A stretch of DNA of 64,000 nt from Artemisia argyi. Its lineage: Eukaryota; Streptophyta; Magnoliopsida; Asterales; Asteraceae. The position numbers and the translations under genes are program-made. The notes beneath the pieces were generated by a model that saw nothing but the letters and a program-made list of their open reading frames with translations, searched no databases and was not told the DNA's origin. Positions 30,745 through 40,852 of this stretch are shown in pieces. Location: contig CM060706.1 in assembly GCA_030686995.1 (NCBI GenBank), positions 140,081,505-140,145,504 of the forward strand, in the 5' to 3' direction. Numbering within the stretch: position 1 is the stretch's first letter; each line of letters starts with the position of its first letter.

Positions 30745-32163
30745 TGATGAGGCGGAAAATGAACCACTTTTAGGGGGTCATTTAAGCCCGGAATTGAATT
30801 TATTTGATTAAATATTGCCCTAAATCGTTCCTTTTGTGATTTTAGGTACTTTGGGAGAGAAATCTAGAAAAGGAAGCAATTCGGACGTTTTTGGAGCATA
30901 AAAGTGAAGAAAACGCCAAAGTCTTAATTTTCCTTGCTGGGAACAGTAGGTGACGGCGTCAAGAAGAAAATCCTGACGGCGTCAAGAGTAATTTCCATGA
31001 CGACCCAGTACAGAATTGAAGGCGTCACGAGGTAGAGCGTCAAGAGTAAAATACGTGACGGCCTGGAAAATGCTATAACGTGACGACGTCAAAAGTAGAT
31101 CAAGGCAGTCCGAGAAGTATTTTGGCGGCGAGATGACGGCATCACCAATTTGGTCTTGACGCCGTCAGACTCAATTTCCTATATATAGTTTTCTAAATTT
31201 TCATTCAAAAAAAGAGAAGTTTTGGAGAAACCCTAAGGCCGAACTTAGTACGAATTTTACAGGTTTTTCAAGGGTTCTCAGCCCTTGATCCCTTTCATGT
31301 GTAATTGAGATAAGTATTCTTTTAATTCAATCAATATGTCTATGTGTTGGTTGTCTATATCTTGTTCTTGTCTTAATTCCATCATGCTAGGCTAGATCTA
31401 TCTTGTGTTTGCTTGGATCTAATGAAACCTAGATGTTAATTATGTGTTGATTACTTGTTTATGGTTGTATTGGATGAATGATTTCGATGTTAGGCTTAAG
31501 AAAACTGGCAGATCTTCAAATGGTAACATGCTTGAACGTCTTAGGAAACATGAACTGACGTGCACTAGGTTTTATTGGTTGTATTTAATACATGAGTAAA
31601 TTCTAATGATCCCATGTTAGGAGCTTCTTAGCCGGCTCGACATAGGAATGAAGTAGGCACTCATAGGATTGGGGAATTAAGTGCGCCACCCCATGAATGG
31701 TATTAAGGAATACAATCCGTCATCCACGCAACTATAACAACTAATTAACGTGTAAAAGATATCTAGGGAGTAGTGAAATCTAAGTAAACACAACTTCTTC
31801 ACTTATTGAGTTATTGCTCACAACCTTAGTTAATTTAGTTTATTTTCATTTTTAGTATTTTATTTTGATTGCATCTTTAGTATTGGGTTAGTTGACTAGC
31901 AACTAATTCCGCCCAAATCCTTCAAACCCCGAGATTTTTACTTGCTTTCTAAAAAATATAAAAATACAAAAATAATCATCCCTCATCCTTAGAACTAGTA
32001 TTTAGGTTTTCTAATCCTAGCGACACTATTTATAGCTGAACGATCAATCCCCCGGTACTTGTCACTATACTATACTACAACGATCAGGTACACTGCCTGG
32101 TGGGGGTTGTAAGCTTCTCAAGATCCTTTGAGAGGTAAAGCCTGGTGCGATTCCCACGTATCA
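30745..32163 (+). repeat. 5' LTR of the nested element, 1419 bp
   Basis: TGATGAGGCG...CACGTATCA, followed by a primer-binding site. Few differences from its 3' partner; the partner's start TGACGAGG differs by transitions. Confidence 0.9.
30951..31187 (+). promoter_or_regulatory. TGACG palindrome array plus TATA box, nested 5' LTR
   Basis: Same arrangement as at 28315-28551: repeated TGACGGCGTCA-like words from 30951 to 31167, then TATATA at 31180-31187. Several copies carry single changes. Confidence 0.55.
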
Positions 32164-32169
32164 AGTTTT

Positions 32170-32188
32170 TGGCGCCGCAGCCTGGGGA
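32170..32188 (+). other. Primer-binding site of the nested element
   Basis: TGGCGCCGCAGCCTGGGGA, six bases after the LTR; close to the outer element's site with three changes. Confidence 0.8.
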
Positions 32189-32333
32189 ATAGTTATTGTT
32201 TAGGTTAGAATTTCTTTTTATTAGGTCTACTTGCTAGATTCCTTTCTAGTAAGATTTTATTTTTATTTTTAGGTTTCTTTAGTCTATCTTATTTCTTTGT
32301 GTTTTTGTTCGTAACTCTTCACCACCCGACATC

Positions 32334-34559
32334 ATGGACAATGGGAACATCTTTGAACCCGTCATCCCACCATAACAAAACCCACCACTAGAACCTCTTA
32401 GGCCCCGAACCTTAGGAGAGTATTCCCGACCTAGCCACCAAGGCTACCGAAACACCATTGAGCTCACTGGAGCCAATGTGACCCCCTTGCGATCCGACAC
32501 CATCCGGTTGGTGCAAAGCGGATGTGCATTCCATGGACTTCGTTCCGAAGATCCAAAGGACTTCCTTAAAATCGTAAACTCCATAGACCTAGATGTTGAA
32601 ACTAGAGAGACAACCCGATTACGCCTATTCCAATTCTCTCTAAGGGATCAAGCTAGTCAATGGCTTGAGCGTTTACCCGCGGGATCCATCACCACATGGG
32701 ATGATCTCACCACTCGTTTCCTTGCTCAATTTTTCCCACCGGGGAGAACTACTAAGCTTAGAAATGACATCTTGATGTTCCAACAACGTCAAAATGAATC
32801 TCTCTATGAAGCATGGACTCGTTTCAAGGACTTCCTCCAAAAAGTCCCTCACCATGGCATAGATCTTTGGCTCCAAGTCCAAATCTTTTATGACCATATC
32901 GATCTCTCCACGAGGCGAGCCATTGACCAATCGGCCGGTGGTAAGCTACGTGATCTAAGTGCGGAACAATCATGGGAACTCATAGAAGATCTTGCTCTCT
33001 ATGACAACAAAAGTTGGAATGATCCCCGTGATTTGAACAAAACGGTCAAGGCAATATCTTTGCCTTCGAACAATTCTAGAACTCCCGACCGTAGGATCAT
33101 GGAACTTGAGGACCAAGTCAAGTTTCTCATGAAATCTTACGAAGCTCCTAAGCCTTCAATCCAAGTGAAAAAAATCACTTCTTCATGCGAATTATGTAGT
33201 GGTCCCCACGACACTCGTGATTGTGTGGAACTCCCCGGAACAGCTTTTGCGGACTACGCATCCACGCGTACCGACGAAGCGGGAGATAAGTGGTACACTT
33301 TCAAGCCCGAGCCAAACCCTTACGGTGATTCATACAACCCCTCTTGGAAAACTCACCCAAACCTTAGGTGGAAACAAAATCAAGCCAATTCTTCCAATCC
33401 GCCTAATCGTTACCAACCAAACGGTCCACCCTCCAACTGTACTTTCAACAACAATCCTTCTAACAATTATGGTAGTACCAACAATCTTGAAGGATTGATG
33501 TCTAAGTTCATGGCATCTCAAGAAGCTCGCATAGCTAGGTTTGAAACCGAATTCAACCAACAACAAACGGAGATGACCAACAAGACTGACAACTTGTTGA
33601 AAGCCCTCAACAACCAAGCGTTAACTACTCCTAGGAAGGACACTAGGGACACCAATAACGGAATCCAAATTAAGGACCCCTCATCATCTAAACATGTCCA
33701 CTTTGTCAATGTTGTCACCATTAAGCCAATAGATAAGGAGATAGAAGAAAATGACAAGGATGAAGTTGGAGTAGAAACCGAAACTAGGGGTGAAAATAGG
33801 GAAGTTGAGGTTAATAAGGGAGAAGAATTAGAGGAAGTAGAAACTATAGAGAAATACTTTGATAAGATGCCCACCAAGGAAGAACGGGAATACCATAAGG
33901 ACTTATTCGATAGTCCCGAGAGACCATATATCCTTGGCACACCCCTTATCAAAATGGGAGACCCCTCTAACATTAACATACCATGCAATATTGGGCACAT
34001 GCATATATGGAAAGCTTATATCGATCCTAGATCTCCTGTTAACATCATGACTAGGACTTATTACAATTGGGTGATGAAGAAACAACTTGATTTTAGGATG
34101 ATGCCCAATAGGAATTTGATAAGTAATTTTGTAGGAAGAGTGAAGGGATTGCATGTGATTATAGGTAATCTCACCTATGAGATCGATTTTATGATAGTGG
34201 AAGACACTCGTCCGGTGATTGATGATTGCCTAAGCCAAGTAATCTTTGGAAACCCATTTGTTGAGGCCACTAGGATGAGTTATGACCCGACTCTAGGGAT
34301 AGTTAGATTCAAGGAAGAAAATGATGAGGTTGCCTATCAAATGCCCTACAAAATTGAGCAATACCGCCTCCTCTCTAATATAGAAAAAGAACACAAGCAA
34401 GCGGCTTATTATAGGAATGAGGAGGATAGACGTAGAGGAGTAGAGTATGTGAAGAATAGGATGCTTGGTTTCTACAAAGAATGCTTGCAACTAGGTCCGG
34501 AATACAAAACTGGTTTAGAAGACGACCTAGAGAGTGGAACCAACGATGAGGTCACGTAG
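32334..34559 (+). pseudogene. Gag-protease ORF of the nested element, one early stop
   Basis: The ATG homologous to the outer start is at 32334, but codon 14 is TAA (32373-32375, CAA in the outer copy). The same frame is then open from 32478 to 34559 (693 codons), so a shorter protein from a downstream ATG is possible. Domains: Retrotrans_gag-type block (LFQFSLRDQASQWLERLP); CCHC-like CELCSGPHDTRDC (about residues 236-248 of the open part); an acidic linker; then a retropepsin-like domain in which the catalytic region reads AYIDPRSPVNIMTRTYYNW, lacking the usual D-S/T-G. The C-terminal tail (YRNEEDRRRGVEYV) resembles Asteraceae predicted proteins I remember, unchecked. It lacks the four residues NQHL of the outer gag. 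No polymerase follows. Confidence 0.75.
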
Positions 34560-34573
34560 TAACCCATGACCTT

Positions 34574-34628
34574 GAGTCTAGCTACAAGACTCGTAAATAA
34601 AGAAAAGCGCTTCTTGGGAGGTAACCCA
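34574..34628 (+). other. Two-hairpin module after the gag-protease stop
   Basis: Fourteen nt after the TAG: hairpin 1 with arms GAGTCT (34574-34579) / AGACTC (34587-34592) and loop AGCTACA; then 22 nt including AAAGCGCTTCT; then hairpin 2 with arms TGGG (34615-34618) / CCCA (34625-34628) and loop AGGTAA. This parallels 16681-16741 and 8315-8375 on the other strand. Confidence 0.6.
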
Positions 34629-37031
34629 TGTTTTGTGTGATTTTATTTTGTTTGTTTGTTATTTGCTTCCGTATGCATGCTTTATTTTTATTGTTAGTAG
34701 ATCATGTTTCTCAATTAAATAGTGGAAATACTTTACTTTGTTGTTTTGGCCTAGTCTTAACTCCACCTAAAAGTATTTTTGCAAAAGATAAGTGTAAGGG
34801 GAAAACCCAAATATGTTTTTAAGAAACAAACCGATCATGATTCTCCACAATATTAAATGAACATGTATATTCGTATTTGTTATAGTCAAATGCTTGTATT
34901 GAGTCATAATGAAGTTTTGCAGGATTTTCCAGGAAGTGAAACCAAGTTTTTCCAGAAATTTTCCGGAAACTTAACATAAGAATTTCTGCAGGTCACTTCT
35001 GACGGCGTCACGAGTTAACTCTTGACGGCGTCACGTGTAAAAATCTGGAAATTTTACCGGTTTTGTTTTTCTAACAGAGTCTTATGGTTTTTGTGAATTA
35101 TTAAGTTTTATAATCTCCAGGAAATCTGTAAACTTCATTCCACAAGCATTATATCTTATTTTGTTTTCTAGGATTTAGTAACTTATATAGGTTGCCGCCG
35201 ATTTTATGCGAGGTTGTCTTGTCTATTTTCTCAGGATTTACAGGTTATGTATGACAAGAAGATGATTTACATTCTGGAAGGGAAGCTTTGATTGTTCATT
35301 TTCTTGGAGGAAGATTTAACCTGGCCACCTTATTATCCATACCGAGCGAATCAGGGGAGTATTTGATTTCATTCTTTTTACTTTTTCACTTTTACATTCT
35401 TTACTTGAACATTGGGGACAATGTTCATCTTAAGTGTAAGGGGAGGGTAAAAAGATAATACCTTACATGTACACTTTCGATTGAGTTTGTTTTGTTTTAA
35501 GGTAGATGTGTAATAAAACTATGATAAATACTTGTTAGTGCAATTTTAGCGTCAAATTTAAATTTTTTTACAACATTTAGGAGTGAAACTTTAGCCATAG
35601 CAAGCGTCTCATGGATAGGAGATTGTATGACTAGCACAAAACCGTACTATTCAGAAAAATTTTCCACCCAAATATGTGAGGTTCGCCTTTAGATTTGATA
35701 GGAAAATCATTCACTATTAGTGCTTATGAGTGTACCGGTAGCATTTAGATTCTAGAACTTGCGTTAGTGATACATCCCGAGACCGCTAGTGAGACTACAT
35801 TCGTGTAGTAGGATTTACTACATGATAAGAGGCATTAGGATCACCCTTGTGTTAAACCCGTATTATAATTACTTGACCATTTAAGTCATATTACTTGGCT
35901 AGTTAAGTCAACTAATTTTTCCTACACCTTTAGCGTTGTACTCATTTTTAGTACACGAAACCCCTAGTACACCCCTCCGAGCCTATCTTTTCGTTTCTAA
36001 CTTTAAGCATTTTACTTAAAGGAAGAATTTGTTACACCCCACTTAAATGTACACCCAAATCGCCTTAGCCTTCCGTGTATGCGCTCATTTTTAGTGCATT
36101 ATTGTTATTTGTTAAACCCTAAGTTAATTATCTAATTGATTACATGGTTGCTAAGTCGAGTCATATCCTTGTATATATTGTTTTTTGGACGATTGGGACT
36201 CATGGGTAAGTACTTATTTTATGGAGTAATGGGGAAGAACATCATTTATTACCCCATACGTACGTTAATCTTAAAAGTACTCAAAGTGTTTTGATTTTCT
36301 TAATTCGAGTCATTAGTTTAGTTTATTGTAAAGTATGTAAAAATTCAAGTGTAAGGGAAATGTTCATTCCCTATGATGGATTATTTTGGATGGTAGGGTA
36401 AGAGTGTATGTCTAAAAAAAAAAAAAAAAATCGAAAAATCAAGAAAAAGAAAAAAAATAATAAAAAAAAAAAGAAAAAAACATACGGACTACCATCCCTT
36501 TTTATTCTATGTTCATTTTATGTTTTTGTTATTTTTTATTTATTAGCTTAAGTCGAGTCTAGTCTTGACTTAGCAACGCCATATTGTACATGTAATTAAC
36601 CAAGATTATTAACTCGCCACCAGTAAAACTTCCTTTATCCAACAAAACCGTGTATTTCATATCCTTACACCTAACATTACAACCCTTTAAAAGACCTTTT
36701 TGATAGTTTATCCTAAGTGCTTACGCCATGTGGTGGAGGTTTGATCCTTTCCCAAGCCTATGGTAATCTATTTTGCTATGACAGGTAGTGAGAGATATCT
36801 TCCGTTTCCTTATTGTAATTTATACTTTATTACACCCGAGAGATGTGAGTATCTAAACACTATTTGTGAGGTGTTAGTGTATAACCTCCGTGCTTGTCTA
36901 TTGGTCTTTAGTGGAATGATTATTTGTTGTAATTACTTTTATATTAGTGTTAAATGACCCCTAACTTGTATTTTAACTAGAATAAAAGCGCATTTGTTTG
37001 AGGACAAGCAAATCTCAAGTGTGAGGGTATA
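34629..37031 (+). other. Long 3' noncoding region of the nested element
   Basis: No ORF with protein features. Contains two TGACGGCGTCA copies 23 bases apart (35000-35033), a poly-A/AAAAGAAAAA tract (36414-36478), and ends with AAGTGTGAGGGTATA, a weak polypurine tract before the LTR. About 36470-36700 and the flanking parts match 42830-43100 of the outer element. Confidence 0.65.
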
Positions 37032-38442
37032 TGACGAGGTGAAAAATGAACCACTTTTAGGGGGTCATTTAAGCCCGGAATTGAATTTATTTGATCAAAT
37101 ATTGCCCTAAATCGTTCCTTTTGTGATTTTAGGTACTTTGGGAGAGAAATCTGGAAAAGGAAGCAATTCGGACGTTTTTGGAGCATAAAAGTGAAGAAAA
37201 CGCCAAAGTCTTAATTTTCCTTGCTGGGAACAGTAGGTGACGGCGTCAAGAAGAAAATCCTGACGGCGTCAAGAGTAATTTCCATGACGACCCAGTACAG
37301 AATTGAAGGCGTCACGAGGTAGAGCGTCAAGAAAAAAATACGTGACGGCCTGGAAAATGTTATAACGTGACGGCGTCAAAAGTAGATCAAGGCAGTGCGA
37401 GAAGTATTTTGGCGGCGAGATGACGGCGTCACCAATTTGGTCTTGACGCCGTCAGACTCAATTACCTATATATAGTTTTCTAAATTTTCATTCAAAAAAA
37501 GAGAAGTTTTGGAGAAACCCTAAGGCCGAACTTAGTACGAATTTTACAGGTTTTTCAAGGGTTCTCAGCCCTTGATCCCTTTCATGTGTAATTGAGATAA
37601 GTATTCTTTTAATTCAATCAATATGTCTATGTGTTGGTTGTCTATATCTTGTTCTTGTCTTAATTCCATCATGCTAGGCTAGATCTATCTTGTGTTTGCT
37701 TGGATCTAATGAAACCTAGATGTTAATTATGTGTTGATTACTTGTCTATGGTTGTATTGGATGAATGATTTCGATGTTAGGCTTAAGAAAACTGGCAGAT
37801 CTCCAAATGGTAACATGCTTGAACGTCTTAGGAAACATGAACTGACGTGCACTAGGTTTTATTGGTTGTATTTAATGCATGAGTAAATTCTAATGATCCC
37901 ATGTTAGGAGCTTCTTAGCCGGCTCGACATAAGAGTGAAGTAGGCACTCATAGGATTGGGGAATTAAGTGCGCCACCCCATGAATGGTATTAAGGAATAC
38001 AATCCGTCATCCACGCAACTATAACAAGTAATTAACGTGTAAAAGATATCTAGGGAGTAGTGAAATCTAAGTAAACACAACTTTTCCACTTATTGCTCAC
38101 AACCTTAGTTAATTTAGTTTATTTTCAATTTTAGTATTTTATTTTGATTGCATCTTTAGTATTGGGTTAGTTGACTAGCAACTAATTCCGCCCAAATCCC
38201 TCAAACCCCGAGATTTTTACTTGCTTTCTAAAAAATATAAAAATACAAAAATAATCATCCCTCATCCTTAGAACTAGTATTTAGGTTTTCTAATCCTAGC
38301 GACACTATTCCTAGCTGAACGATCAATCCCCCGGTACTTGTCACTATACTATGCTACAACGATCAGGTACACTGCCTGGTGGGGGTTGTAAGCTTCTCAA
38401 GATCCCTTGAGAGGTAAAGCCTGGTGCGATTCCCACGTATCA
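37032..38442 (+). repeat. 3' LTR of the nested element, 1411 bp
   Basis: TGACGAGGTG...CACGTATCA, followed by the AATCT duplication. The array of TGACG words is at 37238-37454 and TATATATA at 37467-37474. Confidence 0.9.
37238..37474 (+). promoter_or_regulatory. TGACG palindrome array plus TATA box, nested 3' LTR
   Basis: Copy of the array at 30951-31187 with a few changes (for example one copy reads TGACGGCGTCA here and TGACGACGTCA there). Confidence 0.55.
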
Positions 38443-38447
38443 AATCT

Positions 38448-38855
38448 GCACCAAGAAAAATTGAAAAAGTCTTTGAGGTTTCAACTCCTTTAGTGTTTGA
38501 CCAAGAGGATAACGAGAAATCCCTTCCAAGTGTTTCACCGTCAATCACCTCCTACTTTTGTGATCAACCTCAGGAAGAGAAAAATTCGCAATTTCACAAC
38601 ATTTTCGTTGGATGCTTGCAAACCACGCTCCCAAATTTGTGCAAGAGAAGTTCTTTTGGTTTTAAACCCGGCGTGAAGAGGTTGCACCTCAAAAACACCA
38701 CAACTTTGAGACCCTCTATGGAACAACACCTCTTTGTACCCACCGTTGACCAATGCGAAGGTTACAACTTAACTAAAACCTCACCCACCCCTCTCTACCA
38801 CCACACCTCTTTCCGTGACAGTAATGAGACGTTCGACCCTGGTGGACTTCACTAA
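38448..38855 (+). pseudogene. Outer-element gag, 3' part
   Basis: Continues in phase with 29698-30744 once the nested element and one AATCT are discounted; 135 codons to a TAA at 38853-38855. No zinc knuckle or protease motif is recognised, and the sequence is unlike the inner gag C-terminus. A weak AGCTA-loop hairpin (arms ATGGG/CTCAT, 38855-38871, one G.T pair) overlaps the stop. Confidence 0.65.
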
Positions 38856-38954
38856 TGGGATAGCTACTCATAGTTTTACTTGTGTTTAGCTATTCACACT
38901 AAGTGCAGGGACTGAATGTGGAATTACCACTTTTTATTCCTGATACCGGGCATC

Positions 38955-38987
38955 TGACGGCGTCAGATGGTAACTCTTGATGCCGTC
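38955..38987 (+). promoter_or_regulatory. TGACGGCGTCA pair upstream of the ATHILA ORF-1-like gene
   Basis: Two palindromes (TGACGGCGTCA and a TGATGCCGTCA variant) about 22 bases apart; more variants occur near 39440-39490. They resemble the LTR arrays but sit inside the element, 570-600 bases before the ORF start. Confidence 0.45.
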
Positions 38988-39122
38988 ACCTCGCTATCTC
39001 AGCAATAATAACCCAACCTCCATCACTTTCAACCCATACCCCACAAATCTCACCCAAATTGCTGCTCCACCTCCGAGTCTCCATCATCCAATCAGACATC
39101 TTCCGTGACTAATCTCCACTTG

Positions 39123-39549
39123 GTAAGTAGTTTTTCCTCACTCTTTTTCGTTCAATTGTCCTTAAGTTCAACCAATTGTGAGAACCCCTTTCATCCGAAA
39201 CCCCATTTTTGACCCATCTTTGATAAATCGTAATGCCGTCCCCTTGGTGATTTGTAATCGTGGGGTTACCCTTTGATGATGTTGTCCTACTTGAATCATG
39301 CGTTAATTTAGGAAAAGTCCTTCATGCCACGGATTTTTTGACCCCCCACCCATGTTTTCTGCTTAAAGGAGTGTTTGGGTAATGGGTTAAGAGTTTGAAA
39401 ATTGATTTTTCCCTCGCAATTGCATGGTTCGATTTCTGCTTGGTCTGAAGGCGTCAGGATCTCCTTCCTGACGGCATCAGATGTGTCTGACAGCATAAGC
39501 CAATAAAATTCTCGTTCTAATCATTTCCGTCCACTCTATTTTTTTCCAG
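39123..39549 (+). other. Predicted intron in the leader of the ATHILA ORF-1-like gene
   Basis: A strong donor (TTG|GTAAGT, GT at 39123-39124) and a polypyrimidine tract plus AG (39540-39549) directly before the ATG at 39554. This would let the ORF be translated from a spliced message, as for env-like genes. It is predicted from splice consensus only. Confidence 0.45.
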
Positions 39550-39553
39550 GAAA

Positions 39554-40852
39554 ATGAGCAAGCGATCACGACAACACCATGGCAGCTCCTTTAGGTCTCA
39601 GCAAGTTAACTATGGGGAATTGGTCTATAGTTGGGGTGAATTCGACAATGTTGCCGCTACAACTAAGTATGCGGAGCTTGTTAATCACCACATTGATGCT
39701 GGTTCTGTGATTGATTGGGCGTTTCTGAGGTCCCAAGGGTTAGAGGCTGCGTTTTTGGGGAGGATCCAAACCGATGGGTTCACGGGTCCTCAATGGGAGA
39801 GGTTGTTTAGGATGAGGGAGACTGTGTATAGTGAGTTGGTGAGGGAGTTCTTTGCGACCTTCCACTTTGATCAGGCAGAGGCCAGAACGGACATGGGGGG
39901 TACCACTATTTACTTTAGGTTAGGAGGGGAGGTTCGATCATGTTCGGTTACTGAGTTTGGATGGAGGATAGGTTTGTATACTAGGGAGGAGGCTGTTGAG
40001 GGAGGTTTTATGCAGAGGTTGTTACATGGGGAGACTGTGAGGAGCGATATGAGGTGCGCCACTTTTTGGCCGACCATCGGGAACGGGGTGTACACCTCGA
40101 CTACTGGGGCAGCATCAATAAGGGACCCCGTGATCAGGTTAGTCCACAGATGCATCACATACAGCTTGTCGGGGCGTCATGGCACCACTCACCGTGTCAC
40201 TGCTTCAGATCTTTTCTACCTATATACCATCTTTTCAGCGGATGTTTACTGCAACATCCCATTTTTGGTAGCTAGCTATTTGAAGACCAGTGTGGGGGAG
40301 AGGGATATTGACAAGGTGTATGGGGGGATGTTCGTGACCCGGTTGGCTCGATCTTATGAGCTACTTGTTCCCCCGATCATGGGATACTTGAGCGACTACG
40401 GGGCCAGTAGGGTAGTGAGGGCTAAATCCCTCAGGCAGATGAGCATCGTGATGCAGCTGGCGGATGGGTCCTATGGCTGGTACGAGGCAGGGGGACCTGA
40501 TGATGTTGATGATGATGATGATGATGAGGGAGCGCCCCAGCAGCATCAGTTCGGGGGTTATGAGGTTGGGTCAGCTGATTACTACCGACACATGAGTCGG
40601 GGAGACTGGCAGGCACACCAGGGGGCCTGGATGGGTCAGGTGGACGCATGGCGAACCACCACTGACCAGCGCTTTGATTGGATGTATGATCATACCATCC
40701 GCCAGATGCAACACCTCTCCACCAGTGATCAGCTCAAGCCCCACCTGCAGATTGACCCATTCCCCGGTCGTGAGACGGACTACCCTCCCTACGGGTACAC
40801 AGGGCACCTCCCTCCTCGTTACGACTACCGTTATGGTCCTCCTCCCCAGTGA
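39554..40852 (+). CDS. ATHILA ORF-1-like protein, 432 aa
   Basis: Uninterrupted ORF whose central part (FFATFHFDQAEARTDMGGTT, a YFRLGGE... block, EFGWRIGLYTREEA, then a DPVIRLVHRCITYSLSGR block) resembles the ATHILA ORF-1 family found next to gag-pol in Athila elements. The role of that family is unknown; it has been discussed as env-like. No signal peptide or clear membrane helix is visible. An Asp run (DDVDDDDDDEG, about residue 315) precedes a Tyr/Pro-rich tail ending RYGPPPQ. A predicted intron ends four bases before the ATG. Being intact in an element whose gag is broken suggests recent decay or retained function; the nested relative lacks this ORF. The family call is by recognition, without a search. 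Confidence 0.75.
   Translation: MSKRSRQHHGSSFRSQQVNYGELVYSWGEFDNVAATTKYAELVNHHIDAGSVIDWAFLRSQGLEAAFLGRIQTDGFTGPQWERLFRMRETVYSELVREFFATFHFDQAEARTDMGGTTIYFRLGGEVRSCSVTEFGWRIGLYTREEAVEGGFMQRLLHGETVRSDMRCATFWPTIGNGVYTSTTGAASIRDPVIRLVHRCITYSLSGRHGTTHRVTASDLFYLYTIFSADVYCNIPFLVASYLKTSVGERDIDKVYGGMFVTRLARSYELLVPPIMGYLSDYGASRVVRAKSLRQMSIVMQLADGSYGWYEAGGPDDVDDDDDDEGAPQQHQFGGYEVGSADYYRHMSRGDWQAHQGAWMGQVDAWRTTTDQRFDWMYDHTIRQMQHLSTSDQLKPHLQIDPFPGRETDYPPYGYTGHLPPRYDYRYGPPPQ

Larger units (their letters stand above)
30745..38442 (+). mobile_element. Nested Athila-like non-autonomous element, duplication AATCT
   Basis: Full-length LTR element (LTRs 30745-32163 and 37032-38442, very similar) with AATCT at 30740-30744 and again at 38443-38447, inserted into the gag of a relative. 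Internal parts: primer-binding site, gag-protease ORF, post-stop hairpins, and a 2.4-kb 3' region ending in GTGTGAGGGTATA before the LTR. No RT, RNase H or integrase, so it needs a helper. Confidence 0.9.
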
